Part shown: piece by piece, positions 55,239 through 64,000 of the stretch | Position numbering within the stretch: position 1 is the stretch's first letter | Layout: the number at the start of each line of letters is the position of its first letter | Origin: Acinetobacter sp. ANC 3781 | Lineage (GTDB): Bacteria > Pseudomonadota > Gammaproteobacteria > Pseudomonadales > Moraxellaceae | Reading direction: 5' to 3' | DNA length: 64,000 nucleotides | Assembly: GCF_004331285.1 (NCBI RefSeq) | Contig: NZ_SJOH01000009.1 | Location: forward strand, 79,415-143,414 | Translations under genes and position numbers: made by a program | The notes under the pieces: model-generated | The model's database searches: none | Seen by the model: only the letters and a program-made list of their open reading frames with translations | What the model was told of the DNA's origin: nothing

Positions 55239-56126
55239 TTATTCTGCGAAACAAATATTCAAAATACCATCTAATTCATCCAGTGAATGATATTGAATAA
55301 CAAGTTTTCCTTTGCCTTGCTTATTATGATCGATTTTTACATCTGCACTAAAACGTTCTGCTAAACGCTGAGTCAACTGCTGGATATCGGGAGCGATATC
55401 CTCTTTGGCTTTTTCTTGTTTAGGCGTGTTTAACTCACGTACCAGTTGCTCGGTTTGACGCACGGATAGACTTTTTTCAATCACATGCTCTGCAACTTTC
55501 AGCTGATCTTTGGCTTTTAAAGTTAAGATGGCGCGCGCATGCCCCATATCAAGCAGACCTTGCTGCATGAAATCTTTGACCGATTCAGCCAAAGTCAAAA
55601 GACGCAATAAATTACTTACTGTCGTACGGGCCTTACCGACTGTATCGGCAATCTCCTGATGACTTAAACCAAATTCTTCATGAAAACGTTGCAATGCCAT
55701 GGCTTGATCAATTGGATTCAAGTCTTGACGTTGAATGTTTTCAATTAAGGCTAATGCAATGGCAACCTGATCGGTCAAGTCACGGACAATTGCCGGAATT
55801 TCAGTTAATCCTGCAAGTTGTGCAGCACGCCAACGTCGTTCACCGGCAATAATTTCATAGGGGAATTTTTCATCCTCGATTGGACGAATAACAATGGGTT
55901 GCATTACCCCATGTTTTTCAATAGAAGCAGCGAGTTCTTGAAGATCGGGTTCATGGATAAAACGACGCGGTTGATATTCACCACGTTTCAGCAAATGAAC
56001 ATCAATCTGCTTTAATTGCCCATGATCTAAACCTTGAGCTTCCATCTGTAATTTTTCTTTCTGGATTGATCCAAGCAAGGCATCCAAACCACGACCTTTA
56101 GCTAATCCGCGTTTTTTTGTGGTCAT
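55239..56126 (-). CDS. parB: Chromosome partitioning protein ParB
   Basis: A 295-residue ParB. GRGLDALLGS starts it, the CTPase box is GERRWRAAQLAGL, and the DNA-binding HTH is LSHQEIADTVGKARTTVSNLLRLL. It loads at parS sites as a CTP-dependent clamp (known). It overlaps the parA stop by 4 bases. I saw no TGTTTCACGTGAAACA-like parS in the window. Confidence 0.96.
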   Translation of the reverse strand: MTTKKRGLAKGRGLDALLGSIQKEKLQMEAQGLDHGQLKQIDVHLLKRGEYQPRRFIHEPDLQELAASIEKHGVMQPIVIRPIEDEKFPYEIIAGERRWRAAQLAGLTEIPAIVRDLTDQVAIALALIENIQRQDLNPIDQAMALQRFHEEFGLSHQEIADTVGKARTTVSNLLRLLTLAESVKDFMQQGLLDMGHARAILTLKAKDQLKVAEHVIEKSLSVRQTEQLVRELNTPKQEKAKEDIAPDIQQLTQRLAERFSADVKIDHNKQGKGKLVIQYHSLDELDGILNICFAE

Positions 56127-56905
56127 GCTTTAATTCCTTTTTTTACTTTACTTTTCTTTAACACTTCAGCCGCTAAATTTAAGTAAGCAACTGCACCTTT
56201 TGAATTTTTCTCAAAATAAATAATCGGCAGACCATGCGCAGGTGCCTCAGCCAAGCGAACATTACGCGGAATCACGGTGTCATACAGCTTCTTGCCAAAA
56301 TATTGCTCAAGTTCTTCTGATACATCACGCGTCAACGCATTCCGTGCATCGTACATGGTGCGCAAGACACCTGTAATCTGCAAATCCGGATTGAGTGCCT
56401 GCTGAATACGGTCAATGGTTTGGGTTAAATCTGCCAAGCCTTCCAGTGCATAATATTCACATTGCATCGGAATAAGTACACTATCAACTGCTGCCAAAGC
56501 ATTTACGGTAATCAGGCTTAAGCTTGGGGCGCAGTCGACAATAATATAATCAAAAGAATGCTCTATTTCTTTTAATGCTTCACGCAAAATAAATTCACGA
56601 CCATCCTGTTCTGCAATCGCAAGCTCTACCCCAGCCAAATCACGGTTTGCACCTAAAACTTTATAACCGACTTCCGCTTTGCTAATTGCTGTTTCAATGG
56701 GAACTTCACCCAATAAAACATCGGTTACCGAATACAGAAGATCATTTTTTTGGATACCAGACCCCATCGTGGCATTCCCTTGTGAATCCATATCCACAAG
56801 TAAAACGCGCTTCTTTAACACAGCTAACGATGCTGCCAAATTTACTGCGGTTGTGGTTTTGCCTACACCACCTTTTTGGTTCGCAATCGCAATAATTTGT
56901 GCCAT
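56123..56905 (-). CDS. parA: Chromosome partitioning ATPase ParA
   Basis: A 260-residue ParA/Soj ATPase. ANQKGGVGKTTTAVNLA is the deviant Walker A, and DCAPSLSLIT follows. It lies downstream of rsmG and overlaps parB, the usual rsmG-parA-parB arrangement near the replication origin. It drives segregation along with ParB. Confidence 0.97.
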   Translation of the reverse strand: MAQIIAIANQKGGVGKTTTAVNLAASLAVLKKRVLLVDMDSQGNATMGSGIQKNDLLYSVTDVLLGEVPIETAISKAEVGYKVLGANRDLAGVELAIAEQDGREFILREALKEIEHSFDYIIVDCAPSLSLITVNALAAVDSVLIPMQCEYYALEGLADLTQTIDRIQQALNPDLQITGVLRTMYDARNALTRDVSEELEQYFGKKLYDTVIPRNVRLAEAPAHGLPIIYFEKNSKGAVAYLNLAAEVLKKSKVKKGIKA

Positions 56906-56930
56906 GGTAACCCCAACCCTTCAAAAATAA

Positions 56931-57563
56931 TTAAATACGTTTTAATAAAAGCAGATGACGTTGTTCGTCCAAACGTGGGACTTTTAACGCAATAATGTCA
57001 CAACTGAATTCAGTTTTGAATGCTTCAACTTCCTCATGAGGAATCAAACCTTTCATCGACGCGATAATACTATCGTGATGCATATAGGGTTTTGAGGCAT
57101 TTATAAAGTCAGTCAGTGACGCGAAAGCACGACTGGTAATCACATCAAATTGACCCAAGTCATTAATACTGTCTTCATTTTCGACACGAGTTTGGACTGC
57201 AATCACATTTTTTAGTTTTAAGTCTGCAATAAACTGTTTCAAGAAACGAATTTTTTTGCCATTTGAGTCGAGTAAAACACATTCACGTTCTGGCTGACAT
57301 AATGCAATGATTAAGCCCGGCATACCCCCACCAGTACCAATATCCAGCAGACGTCCAGGTGGCAAATCTTTTAAAATACTCAAGCTATCCAGTAAATGTT
57401 TGACCAACATTTCTTTCGGATCACGAATAGCCGTTAGATTATAGGCTTTGTTCCACAGCACAAGTGCATCTTGATATTTCAGCAATAGATTTAATGCTTC
57501 TTCACTCAAATCTAAGCCAAGCTTTTGACTATCTTGCTTTAACTCTTGAAAAAAAGGATGCAT
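56931..57563 (-). CDS. rsmG: 16S rRNA (guanine527-N7)-methyltransferase
   Basis: A 210-residue Rossmann-fold methyltransferase. LLDIGTGGGMPGLIIAL is the SAM site, followed by LDSNGKKIRFL and ITSRAFASL. Loss of the protein can give low-level streptomycin resistance (known). ATG 57563 (MHPFFQEL) is preferred to an upstream TTG. Confidence 0.96.
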   Translation of the reverse strand: MHPFFQELKQDSQKLGLDLSEEALNLLLKYQDALVLWNKAYNLTAIRDPKEMLVKHLLDSLSILKDLPPGRLLDIGTGGGMPGLIIALCQPERECVLLDSNGKKIRFLKQFIADLKLKNVIAVQTRVENEDSINDLGQFDVITSRAFASLTDFINASKPYMHHDSIIASMKGLIPHEEVEAFKTEFSCDIIALKVPRLDEQRHLLLLKRI

Positions 57564-57647
57564 AAACAAGCCAACTCAATAAAATTAAACTGAAGTATAC
57601 CGATTTCTATTGCGTGGAACAGTAGCCAACGCTTAGCGATTATGCAC

Positions 57648-58337
57648 TTAAACGTACATCCCCTGACGAATCTGTAGATCCAGATCACTTAATCGTTCAG
57701 GTGTGCCAACATCTACCCAGGCTGCCTGCATTTTTTCGGCGGAAATCTTTCCATTTTGCATGGCCTGTTTCAACAGCGGCGCAAGCGGTCTTTTACCTGC
57801 TTCTAATCCATCAAACATTTTTGGATGAATTACAGCGATCCCACTATAAGTCAGTGCCTCACCTGTCTGTTCTTGCTCAAAGGTATAAGCACGACCATTT
57901 GATAAGGTAAAATCACCCTTTGGATGTTGCACTGGATTGGTCACGAAAACCAAATGGGCAAGGTCTTGTTCAAGCGGGATATGCAATAAATGAGCAAAAT
58001 CAAAAGTGGTCCACACATCCCCATTCACTAAAATGAAGGGTTCAGTGCCTAATAATGGCAAGGCATTAATAATACCGCCCGCGGTTTCCAAACCTTGATC
58101 TTCACGTGTCCACAAAATTTTAACGCCAAATTGCGAACCATCTCCTAAGATACCAATCAGGACATCGGCCAACCAGGCAGAATTGATAACAATTTCCGTC
58201 ACCCCCATTTGTTTTAATTTTTCGATATGCCAAACAATCAGGGCCTTACCACCCACTTCCAATAAAGGCTTAGGTTTATAAAGGGTTAAAGGGCGCATAC
58301 GAGTACCCTGACCTGCCGCTAAAATCATAGCTTTCAT
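57648..58337 (-). CDS. murU: N-acetylmuramate alpha-1-phosphate uridylyltransferase
   Basis: A 229-residue nucleotidyltransferase. MILAAGQGTRMRPLTLYKPKPLL is the nucleotide-binding start, and VNGDVWTTFDFAHL has the metal-binding Asp. With AmgK it rebuilds UDP-MurNAc from recycled MurNAc and bypasses the fosfomycin-sensitive MurA step (known in Pseudomonas). Its ATG overlaps the amgK stop as TAATG. Confidence 0.93.
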   Translation of the reverse strand: MKAMILAAGQGTRMRPLTLYKPKPLLEVGGKALIVWHIEKLKQMGVTEIVINSAWLADVLIGILGDGSQFGVKILWTREDQGLETAGGIINALPLLGTEPFILVNGDVWTTFDFAHLLHIPLEQDLAHLVFVTNPVQHPKGDFTLSNGRAYTFEQEQTGEALTYSGIAVIHPKMFDGLEAGKRPLAPLLKQAMQNGKISAEKMQAAWVDVGTPERLSDLDLQIRQGMYV

Positions 58338-59350
58338 TAGGCAGCAACCTCATATGCACCGTATTTAGCTTCAAATTTCGGCATCACTTTAGTCTGGATA
58401 AACTGCATAAAAGGTTGCAGCTCTACATAATCTTTACTTTCTTCCAGTAAATACCACATCACACGCGGTAAATCTTTCAAGTAACCTGTTTTTCCATCAC
58501 GCTCAAATAAACGCACAAAAATGCCCAAAATTTTAATATGACGCTGAATCGCCATCATGTCTGCATCACGTTTAAACTGTGCAAAATCACGATTTTGTTT
58601 TGCTTCTGCAGGCAGTAAATCATAGAAAACTTTAAACCATTGATAAACCTGATCTGCGTTCCACTGTACATAAGCATCACGGGTAATCGAGATTAAATCG
58701 TAAGTATCGGCACCAATCACGGCATCCTGGAAATCAATTACTCCAAGATCAGTCTCTCCTTCAATTTTCATCAGATTACGACTGTGAAAATCGCGATGCA
58801 CAATCACTTGCGGTTGCGCCAGTGCTGCATTGGCCAAAATTGCGAAGGTACGTTTAATTAATGCCTGCTCATCTTGAGTCGGTTGAATATTTAATGAAGG
58901 CAACATCCAGTCTGTGAGCAATTCCATTTCAGAAATGAGTTTTTCATAGGAATAAGCCGGGAAATTTTCTGTGCCATCAATTGCCTGCAATTCGATCAAC
59001 TGTTTAAAGCTTTGTGCGTAATAGGCATCAACCGTGTCATCGTTAAGCAAGGTGGAGAGCAAAATATCACCAAAATCTTCTAGCAATAAAAGGCCTTGCT
59101 GCAAGTCTTTAGCGACAATATGCGGAACACGAACGCCATGACTATGGAAAAACTGGTCAATCGTGACAAAAGGCACACAATCTTCTTTTTCTGGTGGTGC
59201 ATCCATGAGCATAAATGTTTTATTATTCAACTTGATTCGTGCATAACGACGGAAACTTGCATCGCCTGGCAAAAAATTAATTTCAAATTGATCTGAATCA
59301 AGTACAGATGTAATCCATGTATATATGATTTGTTCACGTTGTGTTTTCAT
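58337..59350 (-). CDS. amgK: Aminoglycoside-type kinase AmgK (cell-wall sugar kinase)
   Basis: A 337-residue choline/aminoglycoside kinase-fold protein. VIVHRDFHSRNLMK is the catalytic loop and LGVIDFQDAVIGADTYDL the DFG-like motif. AmgK phosphorylates MurNAc (and GlcNAc) at the anomeric position for recycling. It is coupled to murU and divergent from lptD. Confidence 0.93.
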   Translation of the reverse strand: MKTQREQIIYTWITSVLDSDQFEINFLPGDASFRRYARIKLNNKTFMLMDAPPEKEDCVPFVTIDQFFHSHGVRVPHIVAKDLQQGLLLLEDFGDILLSTLLNDDTVDAYYAQSFKQLIELQAIDGTENFPAYSYEKLISEMELLTDWMLPSLNIQPTQDEQALIKRTFAILANAALAQPQVIVHRDFHSRNLMKIEGETDLGVIDFQDAVIGADTYDLISITRDAYVQWNADQVYQWFKVFYDLLPAEAKQNRDFAQFKRDADMMAIQRHIKILGIFVRLFERDGKTGYLKDLPRVMWYLLEESKDYVELQPFMQFIQTKVMPKFEAKYGAYEVAA

Positions 59351-59461
59351 TTGCGATAAATTCTAAAACAGGCTGAGTTTTTAAAGTACTAAGTGTAGCC
59401 ACTTATAAACTTTTTCTCTATGATGCGAGAATAATTAATTGCGATTAAGCATACTTGGTTA

Positions 59462-61930
59462 ATGAGACAAATGAAGCATCAGTTTAAATTTAATCCTTTA
59501 GCGACTGCTATCTTGACCCTTCTATGTGGCAGCTCGATTTCAAGCTATGCTGAGTCCACACTTCCAGCTTCGACTGTCGACAATCAGAAAATGAAGGACA
59601 GCATTCAGGAAGTTTATCCGGGGCAACAATTTTTTGAACAATATTATGTTGACAAATCATCACCTGAAGCTCAGCAACGTCAGGGACAATATTTAAGTTC
59701 CGCCTATTGCCAAGGTGCCTGGGTTACCCCGATTGGCCCTGAAACCAAAGCCGTTGATGCTTCCGACGCCACGTCAGTGGTCACTGCCGATTATGGTCAT
59801 TACGACCCTAATGGTGACTCTGTGCTTCAAGGCAACGTACTGATTGATCAACAAGGCCGTCAAATTCGTGCCGATAAAATCACCATTGATCAGACTCAAA
59901 CTTTTGCCAATGCTGAAGGCCGTGTACAAATGGCCCAAGCGGGTTTACTCGCACAAAGTGACCAAATCAATTACAACTTAAAAACCCAGCAAGGCGATTT
60001 AAAAAACAGCTTTTATATTTCAGAAGAACAACATGCACATGGGCATGCAGAAAAAATTGCCCGTACTTCTGAAAATGTTGTGGTAATGAACAATGCCACC
60101 TACAGCACCTGCCCGCCGGATGAAACGCCAACTTGGAAAATTCAAGCAGATAAAATTACTTTAAATCAGGAAACCGGTCGTGGTGAAACGCGTGGAACCA
60201 AGCTATATGTTAAAGATGTTCCCGTCTTAGCCGTTCCTTATTTTAATTTTCCGATTGATGACCGTCGTACAACAGGTATTTTGACACCAAGTTTCGGCTT
60301 TACTAACGATGGTGGTGTAGAACTTGCTGTTCCAGTATATTTAAATCTGGCACCAAATTATGATGCTACCGTTACGCCGCGATATATTGCTGATCGTGGG
60401 GCAATGCTTGAAGGTGAATTCCGTTATTTAACTGAAAACTTCGGCACAGGTATGATCTGGGGGGGTTATTTAGCTTCAGATGACAAATACGATGGTCAAG
60501 ACCGTAAAGACTTACACCTATTACATCAATGGCAAATTAACGAGCAGTTTTCTACCAATCTAGATTATAACTATGCCTCGGATAAAGACTATTTCGCTGA
60601 TTTAAATAACAACCCTAACTCTAAGACCGATTTAAACTTACGCCGTGCCTGGGAGCTGAACTATAAAAATGGTATTCCCGGCTTAAAAGCCCAGTTAAAA
60701 GTTGAAGACTTCCAGACACTGGATAAGACAGTTTCTGATGAAGACCGCCCTTATGCCCGTTTACCCCAGTTCCTGTTAAATTATAAAACAGGCAACCCGT
60801 TGGGTTTGCAATACGAATTCAATAACGATACCGCTTATTTTAAAAAAGATATTAATCTTTCTAATACAGCCAATCCAGGCTCCTTTGAACCAAGCGGCAC
60901 CCGTATTTATAATGACTTTGCTGTTCGTTATAACTACCGTAACCCATGGTCATTTGTTATTCCTGAAGTATCGATTCGTAACGTCAACACTTTCTATGAT
61001 CAAGACACCATTAATGCCAATCAGAACACCAATTCTTCAAGTGAGAATCAATCGGTAACTGTGCCGCAATTTACTTTAGATACTGGTCTGACCTTTGAAA
61101 AAGATGGGAAGTACCTGCAAACTCTCACTCCACGTGCATTTTACGCCTATGCACCGTATAAAAACCAAGAGGGTTACCCAAATTTTGACTCGGCAACTGC
61201 ATCAATCAATTATGATCAATTGTTCAGCCCGCGTCGCTTTTATGGTCATGACCGTTTAGAAGACAACAATTTTTTATCTTTAGGTCTAAGTTATAGCCTA
61301 TTTGATGAAATTGGTCTGGAACGCTTAAAAACCAGTATCGGACAAAGCTTTTACTTCGAGGATCGTCGGGTAAAACTCGATAATCAATCTGATGAGTTTG
61401 ATACTGAACGTCATACCGGTCCTGTTCTCAGTGTATCGAGCCAGCTTTCCCAGAATTTTAGTATTGGTGCAAATTCGGCTTGGATGTCAAATGGCGATAA
61501 TGCTCAACGTGACTTGCAGCTGTATTACACGGGCGATCAAGGTAATCTGTATAACGTCGGTTACTTCTATCGTAAAGATATTCCAAACCGACAAAAGCAA
61601 TATGACCAAGTCGTTGCATCTTTCATTCAGCCTGTATCTAACAACTGGCGTATTATGGGACATGCTCAATACGACATAGACAACAACGTCGCGCGTGAAT
61701 ACCTATTGGGTGTAAATTATGAAGCATGTTGCTGGGGCATTTCGGTATATGGACGCTCTTATTATAATGACCTAGATGATGTAAATGCGGAAGGCGTAAA
61801 TGCAAAACGCGCCATTATGGCTGAAGTCAGCCTGAAAGGTTTAGGCGGTTTCAACAAAAAGCTTTCATCATTACTAGAAAATCGTATTCTAGGTTTTAAT
61901 AAAATTAATCAATCTTGGACAGAACGTTAA
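59462..61930 (+). CDS. lptD: LPS-assembly protein LptD
   Basis: An 822-residue outer-membrane protein. The signal peptide ends near CGSSISSYAES, then an Acinetobacter-type N-terminal segment, the jellyroll domain (GNVLIDQQGRQIRADKITIDQ), and a C-terminal 26-strand barrel. Cys residues (TCPPDE, ACCWGISVY) provide the disulfides that control gating. It receives LPS from the Lpt bridge. A surA overlap follows. Confidence 0.96.
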   Translation: MRQMKHQFKFNPLATAILTLLCGSSISSYAESTLPASTVDNQKMKDSIQEVYPGQQFFEQYYVDKSSPEAQQRQGQYLSSAYCQGAWVTPIGPETKAVDASDATSVVTADYGHYDPNGDSVLQGNVLIDQQGRQIRADKITIDQTQTFANAEGRVQMAQAGLLAQSDQINYNLKTQQGDLKNSFYISEEQHAHGHAEKIARTSENVVVMNNATYSTCPPDETPTWKIQADKITLNQETGRGETRGTKLYVKDVPVLAVPYFNFPIDDRRTTGILTPSFGFTNDGGVELAVPVYLNLAPNYDATVTPRYIADRGAMLEGEFRYLTENFGTGMIWGGYLASDDKYDGQDRKDLHLLHQWQINEQFSTNLDYNYASDKDYFADLNNNPNSKTDLNLRRAWELNYKNGIPGLKAQLKVEDFQTLDKTVSDEDRPYARLPQFLLNYKTGNPLGLQYEFNNDTAYFKKDINLSNTANPGSFEPSGTRIYNDFAVRYNYRNPWSFVIPEVSIRNVNTFYDQDTINANQNTNSSSENQSVTVPQFTLDTGLTFEKDGKYLQTLTPRAFYAYAPYKNQEGYPNFDSATASINYDQLFSPRRFYGHDRLEDNNFLSLGLSYSLFDEIGLERLKTSIGQSFYFEDRRVKLDNQSDEFDTERHTGPVLSVSSQLSQNFSIGANSAWMSNGDNAQRDLQLYYTGDQGNLYNVGYFYRKDIPNRQKQYDQVVASFIQPVSNNWRIMGHAQYDIDNNVAREYLLGVNYEACCWGISVYGRSYYNDLDDVNAEGVNAKRAIMAEVSLKGLGGFNKKLSSLLENRILGFNKINQSWTER

Positions 61931-63234
61931 TGAAGACAATACAGTTAAAACATTTTTTCAAAGCGACTGCTCTTGCTTTAGCCCTTTCTTCATCAATGGC
62001 TACATTCGCACAACCAACAGACGAAGTTATTGCTTTGGTAGATAATAGCGTCATTTTAAAAAGTGATTTAGATCAAAGTATTGCGGAAATAAAATATCAA
62101 TTAGAAGCTCAAAAAAAATCAGTTCCACCAGCACAATATTTGCAACAACAGGCACTTGACCAACTGATTATTCGCCAGGCCCAACTTGAGCAAGTCAAAC
62201 GCTATAACATTAAGCCAAATGAAAAAGAGCTGAATGAAGCAGTCCTTAAAGCAGCCAATCAATCAGGTAGTAAAAGCTTGGAAGCGTTTCAGCAGAAACT
62301 GGATGCTATTGCCCCTGGCACTTATGAATCGCTACGTAACCGTATTGCAGAAGATTTAGCGATTAATCGTTTACGTCAGCAAATCGTGATGTCACGCATT
62401 AAAATTAGTGACCAAGATGTGGAAAATTTTTTAAAAACTCCGCAAGGTCAAGCAGCATTAGGCCAGCAAGTTCATGTCCTGCATGTTCGTATTTCGGGTG
62501 ATAAAAATATTGAAAAAGTTGCAGAACAAGTAAAGGCTGCGTTAAAAGACAGTAATGATATTGGTGCAATTGATAAAAAATTCACAGCCAATGGCGTAAA
62601 AGTCGAAAGTGCAAATATGGGCTTTCGTAATCTGTCAGAGATCCCAGGTGAGCTTGCAGCACGCGTAAGCCCGCTACAGGTTGGGCAAACTACAGACTTG
62701 ATTAAGGTTCAAGATGGTATACATGTTCTAAAATTGTTAGAGCGTAAAGGCGCAGAGCAAAAAGCCATCGTGCCTCAATATCAGGTACGTCATATTTTGA
62801 TTCAACCCTCTGAAGTCGTCAGTCCTGAAAATGCAAAGCAACAAATTGACAGTATTTATAATCGCTTAAAAGCTGGTGAAGACTTTGCAGTACTTGCATC
62901 AACCTTCTCTAATGACCCAGGCTCTGCTCGCGATGGGGGTAGCTTAGGTTGGGTAAACCCGGGAGTTATGGTGCCTGAATTTGAAGCTCAAATGAAAAAG
63001 ACACCTGTAGGTCAAACTAGTGCCCCATTTCAGTCCCAATTCGGCTGGCATATTCTTCAGGTGACAGATACTCGCCAAAAAGATATGACGCGTGAATATC
63101 AAGAACGTATGGCACGTCAAATTCTGGGTGAACGCCAGTTTGATGCAGAGTTAGATAGCTGGTTACGTGAAATTCGTAGTAATGCTTTTGTCGAGATTAA
63201 AGACCCAAATCTAGATCGTAAAAAGAATAAATAA
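61930..63234 (+). CDS. surA: Periplasmic chaperone/peptidyl-prolyl isomerase SurA
   Basis: A 434-residue protein. The signal peptide ends near MATFAQP. The SurA N-domain (DEVIALVDNSVILKSDLD) is followed by two parvulin domains (VHVLHVRIS... and VRHILIQPSEVVS; SNDPGSARDGGSLGWVNPG is the active one). It folds outer-membrane proteins such as LptD. The start is ATG 61930, sharing one base with the lptD stop (TAATG). Confidence 0.96.
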   Translation: MKTIQLKHFFKATALALALSSSMATFAQPTDEVIALVDNSVILKSDLDQSIAEIKYQLEAQKKSVPPAQYLQQQALDQLIIRQAQLEQVKRYNIKPNEKELNEAVLKAANQSGSKSLEAFQQKLDAIAPGTYESLRNRIAEDLAINRLRQQIVMSRIKISDQDVENFLKTPQGQAALGQQVHVLHVRISGDKNIEKVAEQVKAALKDSNDIGAIDKKFTANGVKVESANMGFRNLSEIPGELAARVSPLQVGQTTDLIKVQDGIHVLKLLERKGAEQKAIVPQYQVRHILIQPSEVVSPENAKQQIDSIYNRLKAGEDFAVLASTFSNDPGSARDGGSLGWVNPGVMVPEFEAQMKKTPVGQTSAPFQSQFGWHILQVTDTRQKDMTREYQERMARQILGERQFDAELDSWLREIRSNAFVEIKDPNLDRKKNK

Positions 63235-63253
63235 ACTTAATTGAGTTAGAGTT

Positions 63254-63288
63254 AAAAAAACCAGTTGCCATAAGTAACTGGTTTTTTT
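63254..63288 (+). terminator. Terminator after surA
   Basis: CCAGTT pairs with AACTGG between runs of seven A and seven T, 20 bases after the surA stop. Confidence 0.85.
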
Positions 63289-63820
63289 ATTGCATAAATA
63301 TTTAAGCCGTCTTTACATCAAAATTGGGCGAATTCATTTAGGTTTCGTTTATATTTTACCAGTGGAGTCAGATGAAAATATAAAAGAGCAACAAAATTTT
63401 CATTGTTCCACTTTTGTCTGTCTTATGAGAAAACTTGGAAATTTATGGGTTGGAACTTCATTCACAATTGATTTCAATTGGTTGCTATTTACATCTAGTG
63501 GCAAATAATTTTTTGGATTGTCTCCATTGATCTTCTTTAAGATATTTTGACTTTTTATATTAGCAATACAATTATATGTTTGAAAAAATTTAATGAATGA
63601 ATAGCCATTCTGAATCAATATTTTTTATTTAAAACTAAATATCTCAACAATTTATTACTTGGAGGTCAAAAATAAACCTTCTTAATTATTGAGTGGGATT
63701 TAGCCATAAAGTTAAGAAAATCTTTCTAAAAACAAATTACTCAAATATTATTTTACCGATTGAATTTTACACAAGCATATATGCACAAATTAACTTTAAA
63801 ACCATAAATATTTAAATAAA

Positions 63821-63847
63821 AAAAACCTCTCACAAGGAGAGGTTTTT
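63821..63847 (-). terminator. Terminator of the glycine-rich gene
   Basis: AAAAACCTCTC-acaag-GAGAGGTTTTT, with T tracts on both sides, lies 13 bases beyond the stop at 63860. Confidence 0.85.
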
Positions 63848-63859
63848 AAGAATTAACAA

Positions 63860-64000
63860 TTAACGATTATTATTTTCGTCATCTTGAGAATCTTCAAATT
63901 TTGTTTCGCCTTCAAACCCAGGGTTTGATTGACCACCGAAGCCACCTTGACCACCGAAGCCGCCAGTTTGACCACCGAAGCCACCTTGACCACCGAAGCC
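63860..64000 (-). CDS. Glycine-rich protein, C-terminal fragment
   Basis: The last 46 residues of a protein that starts beyond base 64000. It consists of GFGGQ units (GFGGQGGFGGQTGG...) and ends SNPGFEGETKFEDSQDDENNNR, an acidic tail. The repeats at DNA level are near-identical 15-bp units. The tail differs from the DDDLPF end of SSB, so SSB is unlikely. The function cannot be read from this fragment; GFGGQ repeats often form flexible, RNA- or self-binding regions. Confidence 0.7.
   Translation of the reverse strand, partial: GFGGQGGFGGQTGGFGGQGGFGGQSNPGFEGETKFEDSQDDENNNR

Larger units (their letters stand above)
63235..63859. other. 625-base intergenic region after surA
   Basis: Holds the surA terminator, then AT-rich DNA with only short frames on both strands. 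A 72-codon frame at 63400-63618 (-) has a protein-like tail (SIVNEVPTHKFPSFLIRQ) and might be a decayed gene, but has no family or ribosome site. I saw no RNA gene. Confidence 0.5.

Noticed and set aside
63290..63618. Two overlapping 72-codon frames after surA
   Set aside because: No ribosome site or family, and they are antisense to each other; at most one could be a decayed gene.
63860..64000. SSB C-terminus
   Set aside because: SSB ends with an acidic DDDLPF-type tip; this protein ends DDENNNR.

Overview
The window looks like a chromosomal segment of an Acinetobacter species. The evidence is the low-to-moderate GC content and several genus-typical genes: a PACE-family AceI transporter divergent from its LysR regulator, an AbeS-like SMR pump, the order tatD-pilZ-holB-kdsB-lpxK-msbA-exbD-exbB-parB-parA-rsmG, and amgK-murU divergent from lptD-surA. 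I see no rRNA, tRNA, CRISPR array, complete insertion sequence or prophage, so this is mostly core genome with a few accessory patches. The species cannot be fixed by eye. Layout: positions 1-2007 hold the 5' end of dnaX, an NlpE-like lipoprotein and a serine hydrolase. Positions 2101-6326 hold a fatty-acid module: MaoC hydratase and two-domain FabG on the minus strand, divergent from a thiolase with an unusual Ser/Thr/Lys-rich N-terminal extension. Positions 6358-14586 are mainly stress and transport genes: a glycine-zipper protein, aceI/aceR, transaldolase, a LysE-type exporter, BenE, an SMR pump, an esterase-like lipoprotein and two tandem universal stress proteins. Positions 14776-23599 hold pepN, two small or unknown proteins, a double zinc-ribbon protein, thiM, a LysR regulator and an aromatic-ring FAD monooxygenase. 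Positions 23600-29364 are gene-poor and AT-rich, with a TerC/CBS membrane protein, a tandem duplication of a MarR regulator, an SRAP protein and a small membrane protein. Positions 29442-36836 hold glcB, zapE, and an AraC regulator divergent from a Baeyer-Villiger monooxygenase followed by a LysO-type exporter. From 36954 to 44802 the minus strand carries a Gln-rich small protein and then pyrF-lapA-ihfB-rpsA-cmk, a SRPBCC protein, tadA, an enoyl-CoA hydratase-family gene, ung and a QueD-like gene. Positions 44960-47785 are the type II secretion minor pseudopilin operon gspH-I-J-K. Positions 47795-59350 are a long minus-strand run for DNA replication and segregation, the LPS inner core and lipid A, and peptidoglycan recycling. 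lptD and surA (LPS assembly and outer-membrane protein folding) then run rightward. The window ends inside a glycine-rich protein gene. The most striking observation is in the pseudopilin operon. An identical 44-bp palindrome-centred repeat lies in frame just before the prepilin cleavage site of both gspJ and gspI, and a diverged third copy in the same frame, plus two more palindromes, sits in gspI. The predicted prepilin leaders therefore grow to about 33 and 72 residues. This resembles a mobile palindromic element spreading into coding sequence. A second point of interest is the recent tandem duplication of the MarR gene. The rest is largely recognisable, and functions come from motifs read by eye rather than from database searches.
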